A stretch of 55,125 nucleotides of DNA from Oceanobacillus indicireducens (GCF_014647195.1 NZ_BMOS01000021.1:1-55125); one strand, 5' to 3'; shown: positions 32,637-42,698, counted from the stretch's first letter. Notes: generated from the letters alone by a model not told the origin. Numbers and translations are program-made.

Positions 32637-35024
32637 ATGAAACGGTCAATCAAGCGAGCTGCTGTATTAGGCTCTGGAGTAATGGGGTCTGGAATCGCCG
32701 CACACTTAGCAAATAACGGCATTCCTGTACAAATGCTCGACATTGTACCATCAGAATTAACGGTGCAAGAGGAAAAACAAGGATTGTCGCTAGAAGACAA
32801 AAGAGTGCGTAATCGGATAGTCGAGAAAAGTAAACAGGCATTATTAAAGCAAAAGCCATCACCCATTACATCGAAGGCAAGTCTTGATTTGATTGAAATT
32901 GGGAATTTTGAAGATGATATGGAACGCTTAGAGGAAGCCGATTGGATTATTGAAGTAGTGACAGAGAATCTTGAAATCAAGAAGCAAGTATTTGCAAATG
33001 TGGATAAACACCGGAAGAAGGGCAGTATTGTTAGTTCCAACACGTCAGGAATATCTGTAGAAGCGATGATTGAAGACTGTAGTGAGGATATGAAGAAACA
33101 TTTCCTAGGAACACATTTCTTTAATCCACCGCGTTACTTAAAATTGTTGGAAGTAATTCCAACCTCACATACCGATCCAGATGTACTTGAGTTCATGAAA
33201 GTATTCGGTGAGAATGTTCTTGGTAAAGGGGTTGTAGAAGCGAAGGACACGCCAAACTTTATAGCAAACCGAATTGGGACATATGGGCTTCTTATCACAC
33301 TAAGGGAAATGCTTGAACAAGGATTTAGTGTTGGGGAAGTTGATTCGGTTACTGGTCCACTTATCGGTAGACCGAAGAGTGCCACGTTCCGTACATTGGA
33401 TGTAGTCGGCCTCGATACATTCCTGCACGTCGCACGAAACGTCTATGACAAAGTGGAAGGAAAAGAAAAGGAAGTATTTGATCCGCCGGCATTTATGCAG
33501 AAAATGGTTGAAAATGGTTGGCTCGGTTCTAAATCTGGAAAGGGATTTTACGAGAAAAAAGCTGGAGTCATTTATGAAATTGATCCGGATACACTTGAAT
33601 TTAGTGAACGAAAGAAATTACAAACACCAGCAATCGAAATGGCAAAGCAAGCAAAAGGCTCTCGCGCCAAAATGAAAGCGCTTCTATCGATGCCCGATGA
33701 TCCAGCAGCTAAGCTCGTTTGGTCTTTATTAAAACCGGTCCTTATTTATTCCGCCGAACTGGTCGGTGAAATTGCCGATGATATTACGGCTATTGACGAA
33801 GCGATGAAATGGGGATTCGGTTGGGATATCGGACCATTTGAGACGTGGGATGCGATTGGTTTGAAACAAGCAACCGAGCGGATGCAACGTGAAGGGGAGA
33901 CAGTGCCAAGCTGGGTGCTAGAGTTAATTGAAAAAGGATATGAATCTTTTTATAAACAAGCAGACGGAGAAATAACCTTTTATAATGGCAATGAATTTGA
34001 AGAGCTTAAGACAAATCCGAAAGAAGTGAATCTAAGACTCTTTAAGAATGAATCAAATGTAATCAAGAAAAATACTGGTGCAAGTTTAATAGATTTAGAT
34101 GATGGTGTTCTATTACTTGAATTCCATTCACCAAATAATGCGATTGGTCTCGATATTATGCAAATGGTGAACACAGCAATCGAGGAAGCTGAAGCTAACT
34201 ATGAGGGGCTTGTTATTGGAAACCAGGGTAAAAACTTCTGTGTTGGTGCTAATCTCGCATTAATGTTAATGGAAGCACAGGATGATAATTTCTATGAACT
34301 TGATATGGTCATCCGTATGTTTCAAAATATGACGACAAACATTAAATATGCAAATATACCAGTAGTCGTCGCTCCATTTAATATGGCGCTTGGAGGCGGG
34401 GCGGAAGTGTCGCTACCTGCAGCAGCAATTCAAGCGTCACCGGAAACATATATGGGACTTGTCGAAGTTGGTGTCGGTCTTATACCTGGTGGAGGTGGCA
34501 CGAAAGAACTTTATCTAAAACAACTTCGCAATATGCCAAAGGGGATCGATTTTGACTTATCGAAGGTCGCGAATGATGTCTTTGAAAAAGTGGCAACAGC
34601 GAAAGTATCAACCTCCGCAAAAGAAGCACAAGAGCTAGGATTTCTAGACCAAAAAGATGCGATCAGTGCGAATCCAGATCATTTAATTTACGATGCCAAA
34701 CAAAAAGTGCTTGCACTAGCTCAAGCAGGTTACCGGGCACCTGCAAAAGAAAAAATTCCGGTCGTTGGAAATGCAGGCTATGCGGCGATGCTGCTCGGGG
34801 CAAAAAATCTCCAGATGAGCGGTTATGCATCTGAACATGATGTGAAGATTGCCGAAAAGCTAGCCTATGTCTTATCCGGTGGAAGAATTAAAGAAGGTTC
34901 GCTTATTGATGAGCAGACAATGCTCGATTTCGAGCGAGAAGCATTCTTAAGTCTAATCGGTGAACCGAAAACACAAGCCCGGATGCAACACATGTTAATG
35001 AAAGGGAAACCATTACGCAACTAA
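32637..35024 (+). CDS. fadN: 3-hydroxyacyl-CoA dehydrogenase / enoyl-CoA hydratase
   Basis: A 795-residue bifunctional beta-oxidation enzyme. The N-terminus is an NAD-binding 3-hydroxyacyl-CoA dehydrogenase ('GSGVMGSGIAAHLAN', 'GTHFFNPPRYLKLLEVI', about 1-390), the C-terminus a crotonase fold ('FNMALGGGAEVSLPAAAIQ', 'GVGLIPGGGGTKELYLKQL', from about 480). This order is the reverse of E. coli FadB and as in B. subtilis YusL. First gene of fadN-fadA-fadE behind a FadR box. ATG 32637. Confidence 0.94.
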   Translation: MKRSIKRAAVLGSGVMGSGIAAHLANNGIPVQMLDIVPSELTVQEEKQGLSLEDKRVRNRIVEKSKQALLKQKPSPITSKASLDLIEIGNFEDDMERLEEADWIIEVVTENLEIKKQVFANVDKHRKKGSIVSSNTSGISVEAMIEDCSEDMKKHFLGTHFFNPPRYLKLLEVIPTSHTDPDVLEFMKVFGENVLGKGVVEAKDTPNFIANRIGTYGLLITLREMLEQGFSVGEVDSVTGPLIGRPKSATFRTLDVVGLDTFLHVARNVYDKVEGKEKEVFDPPAFMQKMVENGWLGSKSGKGFYEKKAGVIYEIDPDTLEFSERKKLQTPAIEMAKQAKGSRAKMKALLSMPDDPAAKLVWSLLKPVLIYSAELVGEIADDITAIDEAMKWGFGWDIGPFETWDAIGLKQATERMQREGETVPSWVLELIEKGYESFYKQADGEITFYNGNEFEELKTNPKEVNLRLFKNESNVIKKNTGASLIDLDDGVLLLEFHSPNNAIGLDIMQMVNTAIEEAEANYEGLVIGNQGKNFCVGANLALMLMEAQDDNFYELDMVIRMFQNMTTNIKYANIPVVVAPFNMALGGGAEVSLPAAAIQASPETYMGLVEVGVGLIPGGGGTKELYLKQLRNMPKGIDFDLSKVANDVFEKVATAKVSTSAKEAQELGFLDQKDAISANPDHLIYDAKQKVLALAQAGYRAPAKEKIPVVGNAGYAAMLLGAKNLQMSGYASEHDVKIAEKLAYVLSGGRIKEGSLIDEQTMLDFEREAFLSLIGEPKTQARMQHMLMKGKPLRN

Positions 35025-35044
35025 GGACCTGAGGGGGAGAAAAT

Positions 35045-36220
35045 GTGAAGGAAGCAGTTATCGTTGCAGGAGCAAGGACTCCGGTCGGTAAGGCGAATAA
35101 AGGTAGTTTAAGAGACGCGAGACCGGATGATTTAGCTGCACTGACAATCAAAGAAACATTGAAAAGGGCAGGCGACTATACCGGAAATATTGATGACGTC
35201 ATCATCGGTTGTGCGATGCCGGAAGCAGAGCAAGGGATGAATATGGCAAGAAACATTGCGGGGCTTGCCGGTCTTCCGAAAGAAGTTCCGGGAATTACAA
35301 TTAATCGCTATTGTTCTTCCGGACTGCAAGCAATCGCCTATGGTGCTGAACGTATTATGGTTGGCGCAAGTGATGCGATTATTGCTGGTGGAGCAGAGTC
35401 GATGAGCTTAATTCCGATGGGCGGACATGTCATTAAACCAAACCCGAAACTCGTAGAAGATGCGGTTGGCTATTATATGGGCATGGGACATACGGCGGAA
35501 GAAGTGGCGAATCGTTTCAATATATCCCGAGCAGATCAAGATGCTTTTGCAGCACAAAGTCATGAGCGGGCAGCGAAAGCAATTCAAGAAGGTAAATTCG
35601 CTGATGAAATTGTCTCGGTGGAAGTCACAGAACGTGTTATCGGTAAGGATAATAAGGTTGTAGAACAGACAAAACAATTTGCGATGGATGAAGGGGTACG
35701 CGCAGATACAAATACAGAAGTCCTTGCTAAACTGAGACCTGCATTTCATGTTAAGGGATCTGTAACAGCTGGAAACTCCTCGCAAATGAGCGATGGGGCA
35801 GGAACCGTCCTATTAATGGAGCGCGAGAAAGCCCAAGCAGAAGGATTAATCCCCTTATTAAAATTCCGTTCCTATGCTGTAGCTGGAGTGGAGCCGGAAA
35901 TTATGGGAGTAGGTCCTGTAAAGGCGATACCAAAGGCACTGGAAATTGCCGGCCTTGAGTTATCGGATATCGGATTGATCGAGCTGAATGAAGCGTTCGC
36001 ATCCCAATCGTTACGAGTTATTGAAGCGCTTGACTTAGATACTTCCATTGTGAATGTAAACGGTGGAGCAATTGCACTCGGGCACCCGCTAGGAATGACG
36101 GGAACGAAGCTGACGCTAACTTTAGCTCATGAGATGCGCCGCAGAAATGTTCAATTTGGAATTGTTACGATGTGTGTTGGCGGTGGAATGGGAGCAGCAG
36201 GAGTATTTGAGCTAATTTAA
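35045..36220 (+). CDS. fadA: Acetyl-CoA acyltransferase (3-ketoacyl-CoA thiolase)
   Basis: A 391-residue thiolase that releases acetyl-CoA in the last step of beta-oxidation. Nucleophile Cys is in NRYCSSGLQA (about 91), His in 'GHPLGMTGT' and the C-terminal Cys in 'MCVGGGMGAAG'. The start is GTG 35045 after GAGGGGG. 20 bases after fadN. Confidence 0.94.
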   Translation: MKEAVIVAGARTPVGKANKGSLRDARPDDLAALTIKETLKRAGDYTGNIDDVIIGCAMPEAEQGMNMARNIAGLAGLPKEVPGITINRYCSSGLQAIAYGAERIMVGASDAIIAGGAESMSLIPMGGHVIKPNPKLVEDAVGYYMGMGHTAEEVANRFNISRADQDAFAAQSHERAAKAIQEGKFADEIVSVEVTERVIGKDNKVVEQTKQFAMDEGVRADTNTEVLAKLRPAFHVKGSVTAGNSSQMSDGAGTVLLMEREKAQAEGLIPLLKFRSYAVAGVEPEIMGVGPVKAIPKALEIAGLELSDIGLIELNEAFASQSLRVIEALDLDTSIVNVNGGAIALGHPLGMTGTKLTLTLAHEMRRRNVQFGIVTMCVGGGMGAAGVFELI

Positions 36221-36259
36221 TTTTTACAACTAACTTTTAATAAAAGGAGAAGATCGATT

Positions 36260-38044
36260 ATGAGTGAAACAAAAGACAGACTCTTTAAAGGAGGAGCTTT
36301 CCTCATTGAAGAATTAACCGGTGAGGACATTATCACTCCTGAGGACTTAACAGATGAGCATAAAATGATTGCGAAAACAACAGAGGAATATGTTAACAAT
36401 GAAGTCGTCCCGCTTATCGACAAGTTAGAAAACCACGAATTCGAACATTCCGTGGAATTATTGAAAAAGGCGGGAGAGCTAGGCCTGCTCGGTGCAGATG
36501 TTCCGGAGGCTTACGGTGGGCTTGGTCTGGATAAGATTAGCTCATCCTTGATTACAGAGAAAATGGCACCAGCAGGAGGATTTTCCATCACTCATGGAGC
36601 CCATGTCGGTATCGGCTCGCTGCCAATTGTGTTTTTCGGGAATAAAGAACAGAAGGAGAAATATTTGCCAAAGCTTGCGACGGGCGAGCTAATCGCCGCC
36701 TATGCCCTGACAGAACCTGGCTCCGGTTCAGACGCTCTCGGGGCAAAAGCGACTGCCAAGCTGAATGAGGCAGGAACCCACTATATTTTGAATGGGGAAA
36801 AGCAGTGGATCACGAACTCCGCGTTCGCAGATGTATTTGTCGTCTATGCAAAAATTGATGGTGAACATTTCTCTGCGTTCATTGTAGAACGCGATTATCC
36901 AGGTGTGTCCACCGGTTTGGAAGAGAAGAAGATGGGGATTAAGAGCTCATCGACCCGGACACTGATTTTGGAAGATGCAGAAGTGCCGGTAGAGAATCTC
37001 CTAGGTGAAAAAGGTAGAGGACATATTATTGCCTTTAATATTTTGAACGTTGGACGTTACAAACTAGCCATCGGTGGAGTTGGTGGCTCGAAACGGGCAT
37101 TTGAACTAGCGGCAAAATATGTAAATGAACGGAAACAATTCAGTGTACCAATTTCGAGCTTCTCCCTAACCCAATCTAAGCTTGCTACGATGGCGAGTGA
37201 AATCTATGCAAATGAAAGTGCGGTTTATCGTACAGTAGGATTGTTCGAGCAGCGGATGGGTGCTTTGTCTGATGAAGAACTTGAGGACGGTCGGGAAATT
37301 GCCCGGGCAATTGCTGAGTACCAAATCGAATGCTCGATAACGAAATATATGGCGACAGAATTACTTGATCGCACTGCTGACGAGGCAGTTCAGCTGCATG
37401 GTGGGTATGGGTTCATGGAAGAATATGAGGTAGAAAGAATCTATCGGGATTCCAGGATCAACCGGATATTTGAGGGTACGAATGAAATCAACCGACTGCT
37501 TGTTCCGGGAACATTGCTGAAGAAGGCGATGAAAGGGGAACTACCATTATTACAGAAAGCCCAAGGACTTCAGGAAGAGCTTATGATGATGATGCCTGAA
37601 GAAGTTGGCACAGGACCACTTGATCAGGAAAAGCATTTAGTGCGTAATGCAAAGAAAATTGTTCTCTTAGGTGCTGGTTTGGCGGCACAGAAATACATGC
37701 AGAAGCTTGAGAATGAGCAAGAAATTCTCGTCCACTTGGCCAATATGGTTGGAGATGTCTTTAATATGGAATCAGCCCTCCTCCGTACTGAAAAAGCGAT
37801 CCATCATACGGGCGAGGAGAAGAATGAGCTGAAACTGCTTTATACTCAAGTATATGTACAGGAAGCATTCAATCGGATTGAGGCAGCAGCAAAAGAGATC
37901 TTAATTGCGGTGGAAGATGGGGATACTCTACGGATGATGCTCTCTTCCTTACGTAAATTGACCCGTCATGAACCGACGAATGTTACTCTGAAGAAACGGG
38001 AAATCGCCAAATCACTTATCGAAAGTGAAAAGTATATCGTATAA
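36260..38044 (+). CDS. fadE: Acyl-CoA dehydrogenase
   Basis: A 594-residue FAD enzyme for the first step of beta-oxidation. It is longer than the usual 380 residues because of a C-terminal extension after about 420, as in B. subtilis FadE (YusJ). Motifs are 'YALTEPGSGSDALGAKA', 'RKQFSVPISSF' in part, and 'RINRIFEGTNEINRLL' near the active-site Glu. ATG 36260 after AAAAGGAG. Last gene of the operon. Confidence 0.94.
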   Translation: MSETKDRLFKGGAFLIEELTGEDIITPEDLTDEHKMIAKTTEEYVNNEVVPLIDKLENHEFEHSVELLKKAGELGLLGADVPEAYGGLGLDKISSSLITEKMAPAGGFSITHGAHVGIGSLPIVFFGNKEQKEKYLPKLATGELIAAYALTEPGSGSDALGAKATAKLNEAGTHYILNGEKQWITNSAFADVFVVYAKIDGEHFSAFIVERDYPGVSTGLEEKKMGIKSSSTRTLILEDAEVPVENLLGEKGRGHIIAFNILNVGRYKLAIGGVGGSKRAFELAAKYVNERKQFSVPISSFSLTQSKLATMASEIYANESAVYRTVGLFEQRMGALSDEELEDGREIARAIAEYQIECSITKYMATELLDRTADEAVQLHGGYGFMEEYEVERIYRDSRINRIFEGTNEINRLLVPGTLLKKAMKGELPLLQKAQGLQEELMMMMPEEVGTGPLDQEKHLVRNAKKIVLLGAGLAAQKYMQKLENEQEILVHLANMVGDVFNMESALLRTEKAIHHTGEEKNELKLLYTQVYVQEAFNRIEAAAKEILIAVEDGDTLRMMLSSLRKLTRHEPTNVTLKKREIAKSLIESEKYIV

Positions 38045-38053
38045 TTTCAGTTC

Positions 38054-38090
38054 GTCCGGAGTATAGAATATGCTCCGGACCATTTTTTTT
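38054..38090 (+). terminator. Terminator of fadNAE
   Basis: GTCCGGAGTA and TGCTCCGGAC arms followed by eight Ts. Confidence 0.92.
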
Positions 38091-38181
38091 AAAACCATAC
38101 GAGCTCTGTAGCAAATACATGTGTCAACAAACCTTCTATGTTAAAATAGTGGTAATTACATAAAGGAGCTGGTTTTTTAAA

Positions 38182-38538
38182 ATGAGTATGACTTTTTACT
38201 GGTATCCAAAATGCGGCACGTGCAGAAATGCGAAGAAGTGGTTGGAAGCGAACGATATCGACTTTGAGGCAGTCCATATCGTTGAGGATACACCATCTAA
38301 GGAAGAGATTTTACAATTGATTGAAAAAAGTGGTCTAGAACCGAAGAAGTTCTTTAATACGAGCGGTAAAAAATATCGCGAATTGAATATGAAAGAGAAG
38401 ATTAAAGATGCTTCAGTTGAAGAAATGGCAGAATACCTAGCTTCTGACGGTATGTTGATTAAACGACCGATAGCAGCGATGGGAGACAAAGTTACGGTTG
38501 GTTTTAAAGAAGACGAATACGAATCAATTTGGAAATAG
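38182..38538 (+). CDS. yusI: ArsC/Spx-family thioredoxin-fold protein YusI
   Basis: A 118-residue ArsC-like protein with CxxC in YPKCGTCRNAKKWL and 'KRPIAAMGDKVTVGFKED' near the end, as in YusI. The location between fadE and gcvH matches B. subtilis. The function is unknown; arsenate reduction is not supported. ATG 38182 after AAAGGAG. Confidence 0.88.
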   Translation: MSMTFYWYPKCGTCRNAKKWLEANDIDFEAVHIVEDTPSKEEILQLIEKSGLEPKKFFNTSGKKYRELNMKEKIKDASVEEMAEYLASDGMLIKRPIAAMGDKVTVGFKEDEYESIWK

Positions 38539-38632
38539 TACAGAAGGTAAAGAGAAAATGTGATGTATAGTAGATTTTCTAATCTATCCATTGTATAGTT
38601 GGAGTGAGAAGAAACGGAAAGGATGATAACCG

Positions 38633-39019
38633 ATGAATTTACCAGAGGACTTACGTTATACGAAAGAGCACGAGTGGATTAAGAAAGAGAGCGACAATAA
38701 AGTGCGCATCGGAATTACTGATTTCGCTCAAGATGAACTTGGAGATATCGTGTTTGTCGAACTTCCGGAAGAGGGCGACACAGTCGAAGCGGACGATTCA
38801 TTTGGCAGTGTAGAATCGGTAAAAACAGTTTCCGAGTTATATGCACCAGTCAAAGGGACAATAGTTGAAATCAATGAAGAATTGGAAGACAGCCCAGAAC
38901 TTGTCAACGAATCTCCATATGAACAGGCTTGGATGATCGTTGTAGAACTAGAGGACGCAAGTGAATGGGATAATTTACTGACAGCTGAAGAATACAAAGC
39001 AATTATAGAAGAAGATTAA
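38633..39019 (+). CDS. gcvH: Glycine cleavage system H protein
   Basis: A 128-residue lipoyl carrier. Lys64 in '[10 protein letters not shown]' is the lipoylation site. Apart from shuttling the aminomethyl group in glycine cleavage, in Bacillus GcvH is the obligatory intermediate in lipoate assembly on E2 proteins, so it would serve AcoC here. gcvT/P are not in the window. ATG 38633 after AAAGGATG. Confidence 0.95.
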   Translation: MNLPEDLRYTKEHEWIKKESDNKVRIGITDFAQDELGDIVFVELPEEGDTVEADDSFGSVESVKTVSELYAPVKGTIVEINEELEDSPELVNESPYEQAWMIVVELEDASEWDNLLTAEEYKAIIEED

Positions 39020-39035
39020 TACAGCAAGACAAAAA

Positions 39036-39086
39036 AGAGGGGGACTAACTATACAATAAAACAGTATAGTCAGCCTCCTTTCTTTC
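39036..39086 (+). terminator. Probable terminator of gcvH
   Basis: ACTATAC and GTATAGT form the top of a stem, extended by GAGGGGG and CCTCC, followed by TTTCTTTC. Confidence 0.55.
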
Positions 39087-39137
39087 ATATGCTATAATAA
39101 TAGGTGGATGATTTGATCGGATAAGGAGTGGCAGGGT

Positions 39138-39494
39138 ATGATAGCACACGAAACCGAAAAAGTTATTATTGTGGAGGGGTTGACAGATAAACGTAAGATA
39201 GAAGAAATTCTAAGCGAAGAAGTCACGATTATTTGTACAAACGGCTCACTAAGCATCCATTGGTTTGATGAGCTGTTAGAAACATATAACTTAGATGAAA
39301 ATGATGTCTACATCTTTGTCGATGAAGATAAAAATGGCTTGAAACTACGAAAACAACTGGCACGGGAACTCCCTCATGCCGACCATATTTATATCAGCAG
39401 GGATTACCGTGAAGTCGCAACTACCCCTTATAAAATCCTTGCCTCCTTACTCGTTGCAAAACATTTTTCAGTACGACCAACATTTTTATACTAG
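39138..39494 (+). CDS. yusF: Toprim-domain protein YusF
   Basis: A 118-residue protein made of a single Toprim fold: 'KVIIVEGLTDKRKIEE' gives the conserved Glu and 'DDVYIFVDEDKNGLKLRKQL'-like segment (D-x-D) the acidic pair. It resembles small ribonuclease M5-type Toprim proteins and B. subtilis YusF. The substrate is unknown. 12 bases before the thioredoxin gene. ATG 39138 after AAGGAG. Confidence 0.87.
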   Translation: MIAHETEKVIIVEGLTDKRKIEEILSEEVTIICTNGSLSIHWFDELLETYNLDENDVYIFVDEDKNGLKLRKQLARELPHADHIYISRDYREVATTPYKILASLLVAKHFSVRPTFLY

Positions 39495-39506
39495 TCAGGT
39501 GAGCCT

Positions 39507-39827
39507 ATGCAGAAAGTAATATCAAAACAGCTAAAGAAAGATTCTTACTTATTATATATTTATTCGCCATTTTGCGGCACATGCCATATGGCTAGGACGA
39601 TACTTGAAAAAATTGAAGACATTCATGGCGAAGAAATATTTTATGAAATGAATGCCAATTTTGAAGAAGCTTTCTTACACGAACATAAAATAGAGAACGT
39701 GCCTTGTTTATTAATTAAAGAGAATAATGAAGTAAAGGAGAAAGTGTATACTTTCTATTCTACCGGTAATATTTATCGTTATCTTTTCGAATATAAGCCT
39801 GAGCTCTTCACTGGGGAAAGCTATTGA
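39507..39827 (+). CDS. yusE: Thioredoxin-like protein YusE
   Basis: A 106-residue thioredoxin-fold protein with active site CGTC in 'SPFCGTCHMAR' instead of CGPC, and the cis-Pro segment 'IENVPCLLIKEN'. Co-transcribed with yusF by its 12-nt gap. Probably a cytosolic disulfide reductant. ATG 39507. The SAM-riboswitch promoter -35 overlaps its 3' end. Confidence 0.88.
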   Translation: MQKVISKQLKKDSYLLYIYSPFCGTCHMARTILEKIEDIHGEEIFYEMNANFEEAFLHEHKIENVPCLLIKENNEVKEKVYTFYSTGNIYRYLFEYKPELFTGESY

Positions 39828-39853
39828 CAGCTTAACTCAACTCATGCTATGAT
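39824..39853 (+). promoter_or_regulatory. Promoter of the SAM-riboswitch met operon
   Basis: TTGACA (39824-39829), 18-nt spacer, TATGAT (39848-39853). Confidence 0.8.
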
Positions 39854-39879
39854 TTCTTTATATTAATTGAATAGGTATG

Positions 39880-40043
39880 CTCTTATCGAGAGCGGTGGAG
39901 GGACTGGCCCTGTGAAACCGCGGCAACCTTCAAAGTCATTTGAAAGGTGCCAATTCCTGCTAATATCTTGATAGATAAGAGAACAAGAAATGCAATTATA
40001 GGTAAAAGCGTCTTTCTGTTCTCGAATAGAAAGGCGCTTTTTT
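39880..40043 (+). ncRNA. SAM-I (S-box) riboswitch with terminator
   Basis: The P1 helix CTCTTATC (39880-39887) / GATAAGAG (39974-39981) closes a SAM-I aptamer with the hallmark GAGGGACTGGCCCTGTGAA and CCGCGGCAACC. The terminator is AAAAGCG.../...CGCTTTTTT at 40004-40043. An antiterminator is visible: GAGAACAAGAAA (39979-39990) can pair with TTTCTGTTCTC (40013-40023). SAM binding should stop transcription of metNPQ. Confidence 0.97.
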
Positions 40044-40068
40044 GATTTATTTGGAAGGAGATAGTCAG

Positions 40069-41097
40069 TTGATTTCCATTAAAGGTTTAAGGAAGCAATA
40101 CGTTACAAAAGAAAGGCAAATCATTGCAGTTGATGATTTGGATCTGGATATAAAAGAAGGAGAAATATTTGGCGTTATTGGTTATAGTGGTGCTGGTAAA
40201 AGTACCTTCATCCGCTTGATCAATCGGTTGGAGGAGCCATCAGGAGGCTCTGTAACAATAGGTGATAAAGACATAACACGTTTGAAGAAAAATGATCTCC
40301 GCATTGCACGCCAGGACATTGGAATGGTGTTTCAACATTTTAATTTACTATGGTCGCGGACTGTGGCGGAGAATATTGCATTCCCGCTTGAAATTGCTGG
40401 AATGAGCAAAACGGATCGTAAACAGCGGGTTCAGGAATTGATCGACTTAGTCGGTTTAACTGGTCGGGAAGATGCTTATCCATCTGAATTAAGTGGTGGG
40501 CAAAAACAGCGTGTCGGTATTGCTAGATCACTGGCGAACAAACCGAAACTATTACTTTGTGATGAAGCGACATCTGCTCTTGACCCGGAAACGACAACAT
40601 CTATTTTGGATCTACTCGTAGACATTAATGAAAAGATGGGACTCACAATTATTCTGATTACCCACGAAATGCAGGTCATCCGGAAAATTTGCCACCGAGT
40701 TGCTGTTATGGAAGAAGGAAAAGTAGTTGAAATGGGAGATGTCCTCGATGTTTTCCTGCATCCGAAACAACAAATAACAAAGAAATTTGTTAGCCAAGTG
40801 ATGGGAAATACAGAGGAAGAGGATGCGATCCCAAGCATGCTCCAAGATAATCCAGAAGGGAAGCTAATCAAGCTGCAATTTATCGGAGAGTCAGCGAACA
40901 AAGCTTTAATCAGTCAGCTTGCAAAGCAGTTTGCCATCGATATCAATATTATCCAAGGCAAGATTACAAATACGAAGGCCGGAAGTTACGGAACATTGTT
41001 TGTTCAAATTACTGGTGAGGATGCGGAAATTGACCGTGCTATTCTCTATGTTCAAACGAAAACCTCCGTGGAATTGGAGGTCATCCTAAATGTTTGA
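40069..41097 (+). CDS. metN: Methionine ABC transporter ATP-binding protein
   Basis: A 342-residue ATPase with Walker A GYSGAGKST, signature LSGGQKQR, Walker B 'LLLCDEATSALDP' and a C-terminal NIL/ACT-like domain (about 265-342) that senses methionine. TTG 40069 is 8 nt from GGAAGGAG; the longer frame to 40042 begins inside the riboswitch terminator. It overlaps metP by 8 nt. Regulated by the SAM riboswitch. Confidence 0.95.
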   Translation: MISIKGLRKQYVTKERQIIAVDDLDLDIKEGEIFGVIGYSGAGKSTFIRLINRLEEPSGGSVTIGDKDITRLKKNDLRIARQDIGMVFQHFNLLWSRTVAENIAFPLEIAGMSKTDRKQRVQELIDLVGLTGREDAYPSELSGGQKQRVGIARSLANKPKLLLCDEATSALDPETTTSILDLLVDINEKMGLTIILITHEMQVIRKICHRVAVMEEGKVVEMGDVLDVFLHPKQQITKKFVSQVMGNTEEEDAIPSMLQDNPEGKLIKLQFIGESANKALISQLAKQFAIDINIIQGKITNTKAGSYGTLFVQITGEDAEIDRAILYVQTKTSVELEVILNV

Positions 41098-41746
41098 AAA
41101 TGTGAATATGGACGAGCTGTTAACAGCGACTAATGAAACTTTTTATATGACAATTATTTCGCTATTGGGCACCTTGGTCATCGGAATACTTCTTGGATTA
41201 TTACTATTTCTTACAGCAAGAGGCGGTATTTGGGAAAATAAAGTCATTAATGCAATAACCGCATCTGTTGTCAACGTATTCCGTTCGATTCCGTTTATAA
41301 TATTGATTCTGTTACTATTTCCATTTACAAATTTCCTTATTGGGACGATTCGAGGACCAAGTGCTGCGCTACCAGCGCTAATTATCGGCAGCGCGCCATT
41401 TTACGCTCGGCTTGTGGAGATTGCGTTCCGGGAAGTTGATAAAGGTGTCATTGAAGCTGCAAAATCAATCGGTGCGAAGACGAGTACGATTATATTTAAA
41501 GTATTGATACCTGAATCCTTACCAGCTCTCGTATCAGGGCTGACCGTTACGGCTATTGCACTTATCGGCTATACCGCGATGGCAGGAATAATTGGGGCAG
41601 GCGGTCTTGGAGATTATGCTTATTTCTATGGTTTCCAGCGCCGGAACTTTGATCTTGTGTTTATTTGTACGATAATAATTTTGATCATTGTATTTATTAT
41701 TCAATTTATTGGAGATTTCATTACCAATAAAATAGATAAAAGATAA
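41090..41746 (+). CDS. metP: Methionine ABC transporter permease
   Basis: A 218-residue permease with about five membrane helices and the EAA loop 'EAAKSIGAKTSTIIFKVLIPESLP'-type segment (about 123-145). It forms the pore of the MetNPQ importer. ATG 41090 overlaps metN. Confidence 0.95.
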   Translation: MFENVNMDELLTATNETFYMTIISLLGTLVIGILLGLLLFLTARGGIWENKVINAITASVVNVFRSIPFIILILLLFPFTNFLIGTIRGPSAALPALIIGSAPFYARLVEIAFREVDKGVIEAAKSIGAKTSTIIFKVLIPESLPALVSGLTVTAIALIGYTAMAGIIGAGGLGDYAYFYGFQRRNFDLVFICTIIILIIVFIIQFIGDFITNKIDKR

Positions 41747-41763
41747 AAAGGAGAGGAATAAAG

Positions 41764-42639
41764 ATGAGAAAGTTTCTAGGATTAATTCTACTATCATTCA
41801 TTCTGTTGCTGGCTGCATGTGGTACAAGTGGAGAAAAAGAAGATACCGCAAATGGCGCAGATGATGCAGATAAGACCGCTGGAGAAGAAGCCACAGAACC
41901 GGTTGATATCGTTATTGGTGCATCAAGTACACCCCATGCTGAAATTTTAGAAGAAGCTAAGCCGTTGCTTGAAGAGCAAGGAATCAATATTACAATCGAG
42001 ACGTATCAAGATTATGTATTGCCGAATGAGGACTTGGAATCGGGTACGCTCGATGCGAACTTTTTCCAGCATATTCCATTCCTCGATCAAACAATTGATG
42101 ACACAGGGTATGATTTAGATTATATTGATGGAATCCATATTGAACCGATGGGTGTTTACTCGAAAAATATCACATCACTTGATGAGATTGAGGATGGTCA
42201 AGAGATTATCATCAGCCGTTCCATTCCTGACCATGGACGTATTCTGTCATTATTTGAGCAACAAGACTTGATTACATTGGATGAGAGTGTAGAGAAATCT
42301 ACGGCAACAATTGAGGATATTGTAGACAATCCTTTGAATTTAACATTCTCACCAGATGTGGATCCATTGTTATTGCCAGAAATGTACGAGTCGGAGCCGG
42401 ATGCATTAGTTGCAATCAACACAAACTATGCCATCGATGCAGGCCTGAATCCGCTAGAAGATGCGTTATTCATTGAAGACGAGAATTCAGAGTATGTAAA
42501 CGTCATCGCTGTCCGCAGCGAAGACAAAGACAATCCTGCGTTCCAAACATTAGTTGATGTTTTACAATCGGAAGAAATCCAAAACTTCATCTTAGAAAAT
42601 TATGATGGGGCAGTTGTTCCGGTTGGCGGAAGCAATTAA
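41764..42639 (+). CDS. metQ: Methionine-binding lipoprotein
   Basis: A 291-residue NlpA/MetQ lipoprotein with lipobox LLAAC and the ligand-domain segments 'GASSTPHAEILEEAKPLL', 'QDYVLPNEDLESGTLDANFF' and 'NTNYAIDAGL'. It delivers methionine to MetNP. ATG 41764 after GGAGAGG. Confidence 0.95.
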   Translation: MRKFLGLILLSFILLLAACGTSGEKEDTANGADDADKTAGEEATEPVDIVIGASSTPHAEILEEAKPLLEEQGINITIETYQDYVLPNEDLESGTLDANFFQHIPFLDQTIDDTGYDLDYIDGIHIEPMGVYSKNITSLDEIEDGQEIIISRSIPDHGRILSLFEQQDLITLDESVEKSTATIEDIVDNPLNLTFSPDVDPLLLPEMYESEPDALVAINTNYAIDAGLNPLEDALFIEDENSEYVNVIAVRSEDKDNPAFQTLVDVLQSEEIQNFILENYDGAVVPVGGSN

Positions 42640-42661
42640 AATTTGTGAAATCGGTAGTAAA

Positions 42662-42698
42662 GGGAAGCATAAGCTTAGATGTTTATGCTTCCTTTCTT
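42662..42698 (+). terminator. Terminator of metNPQ
   Basis: GGAAGCATAA pairs with TTATGCTTCC, then TTTCTTT. Confidence 0.88.
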
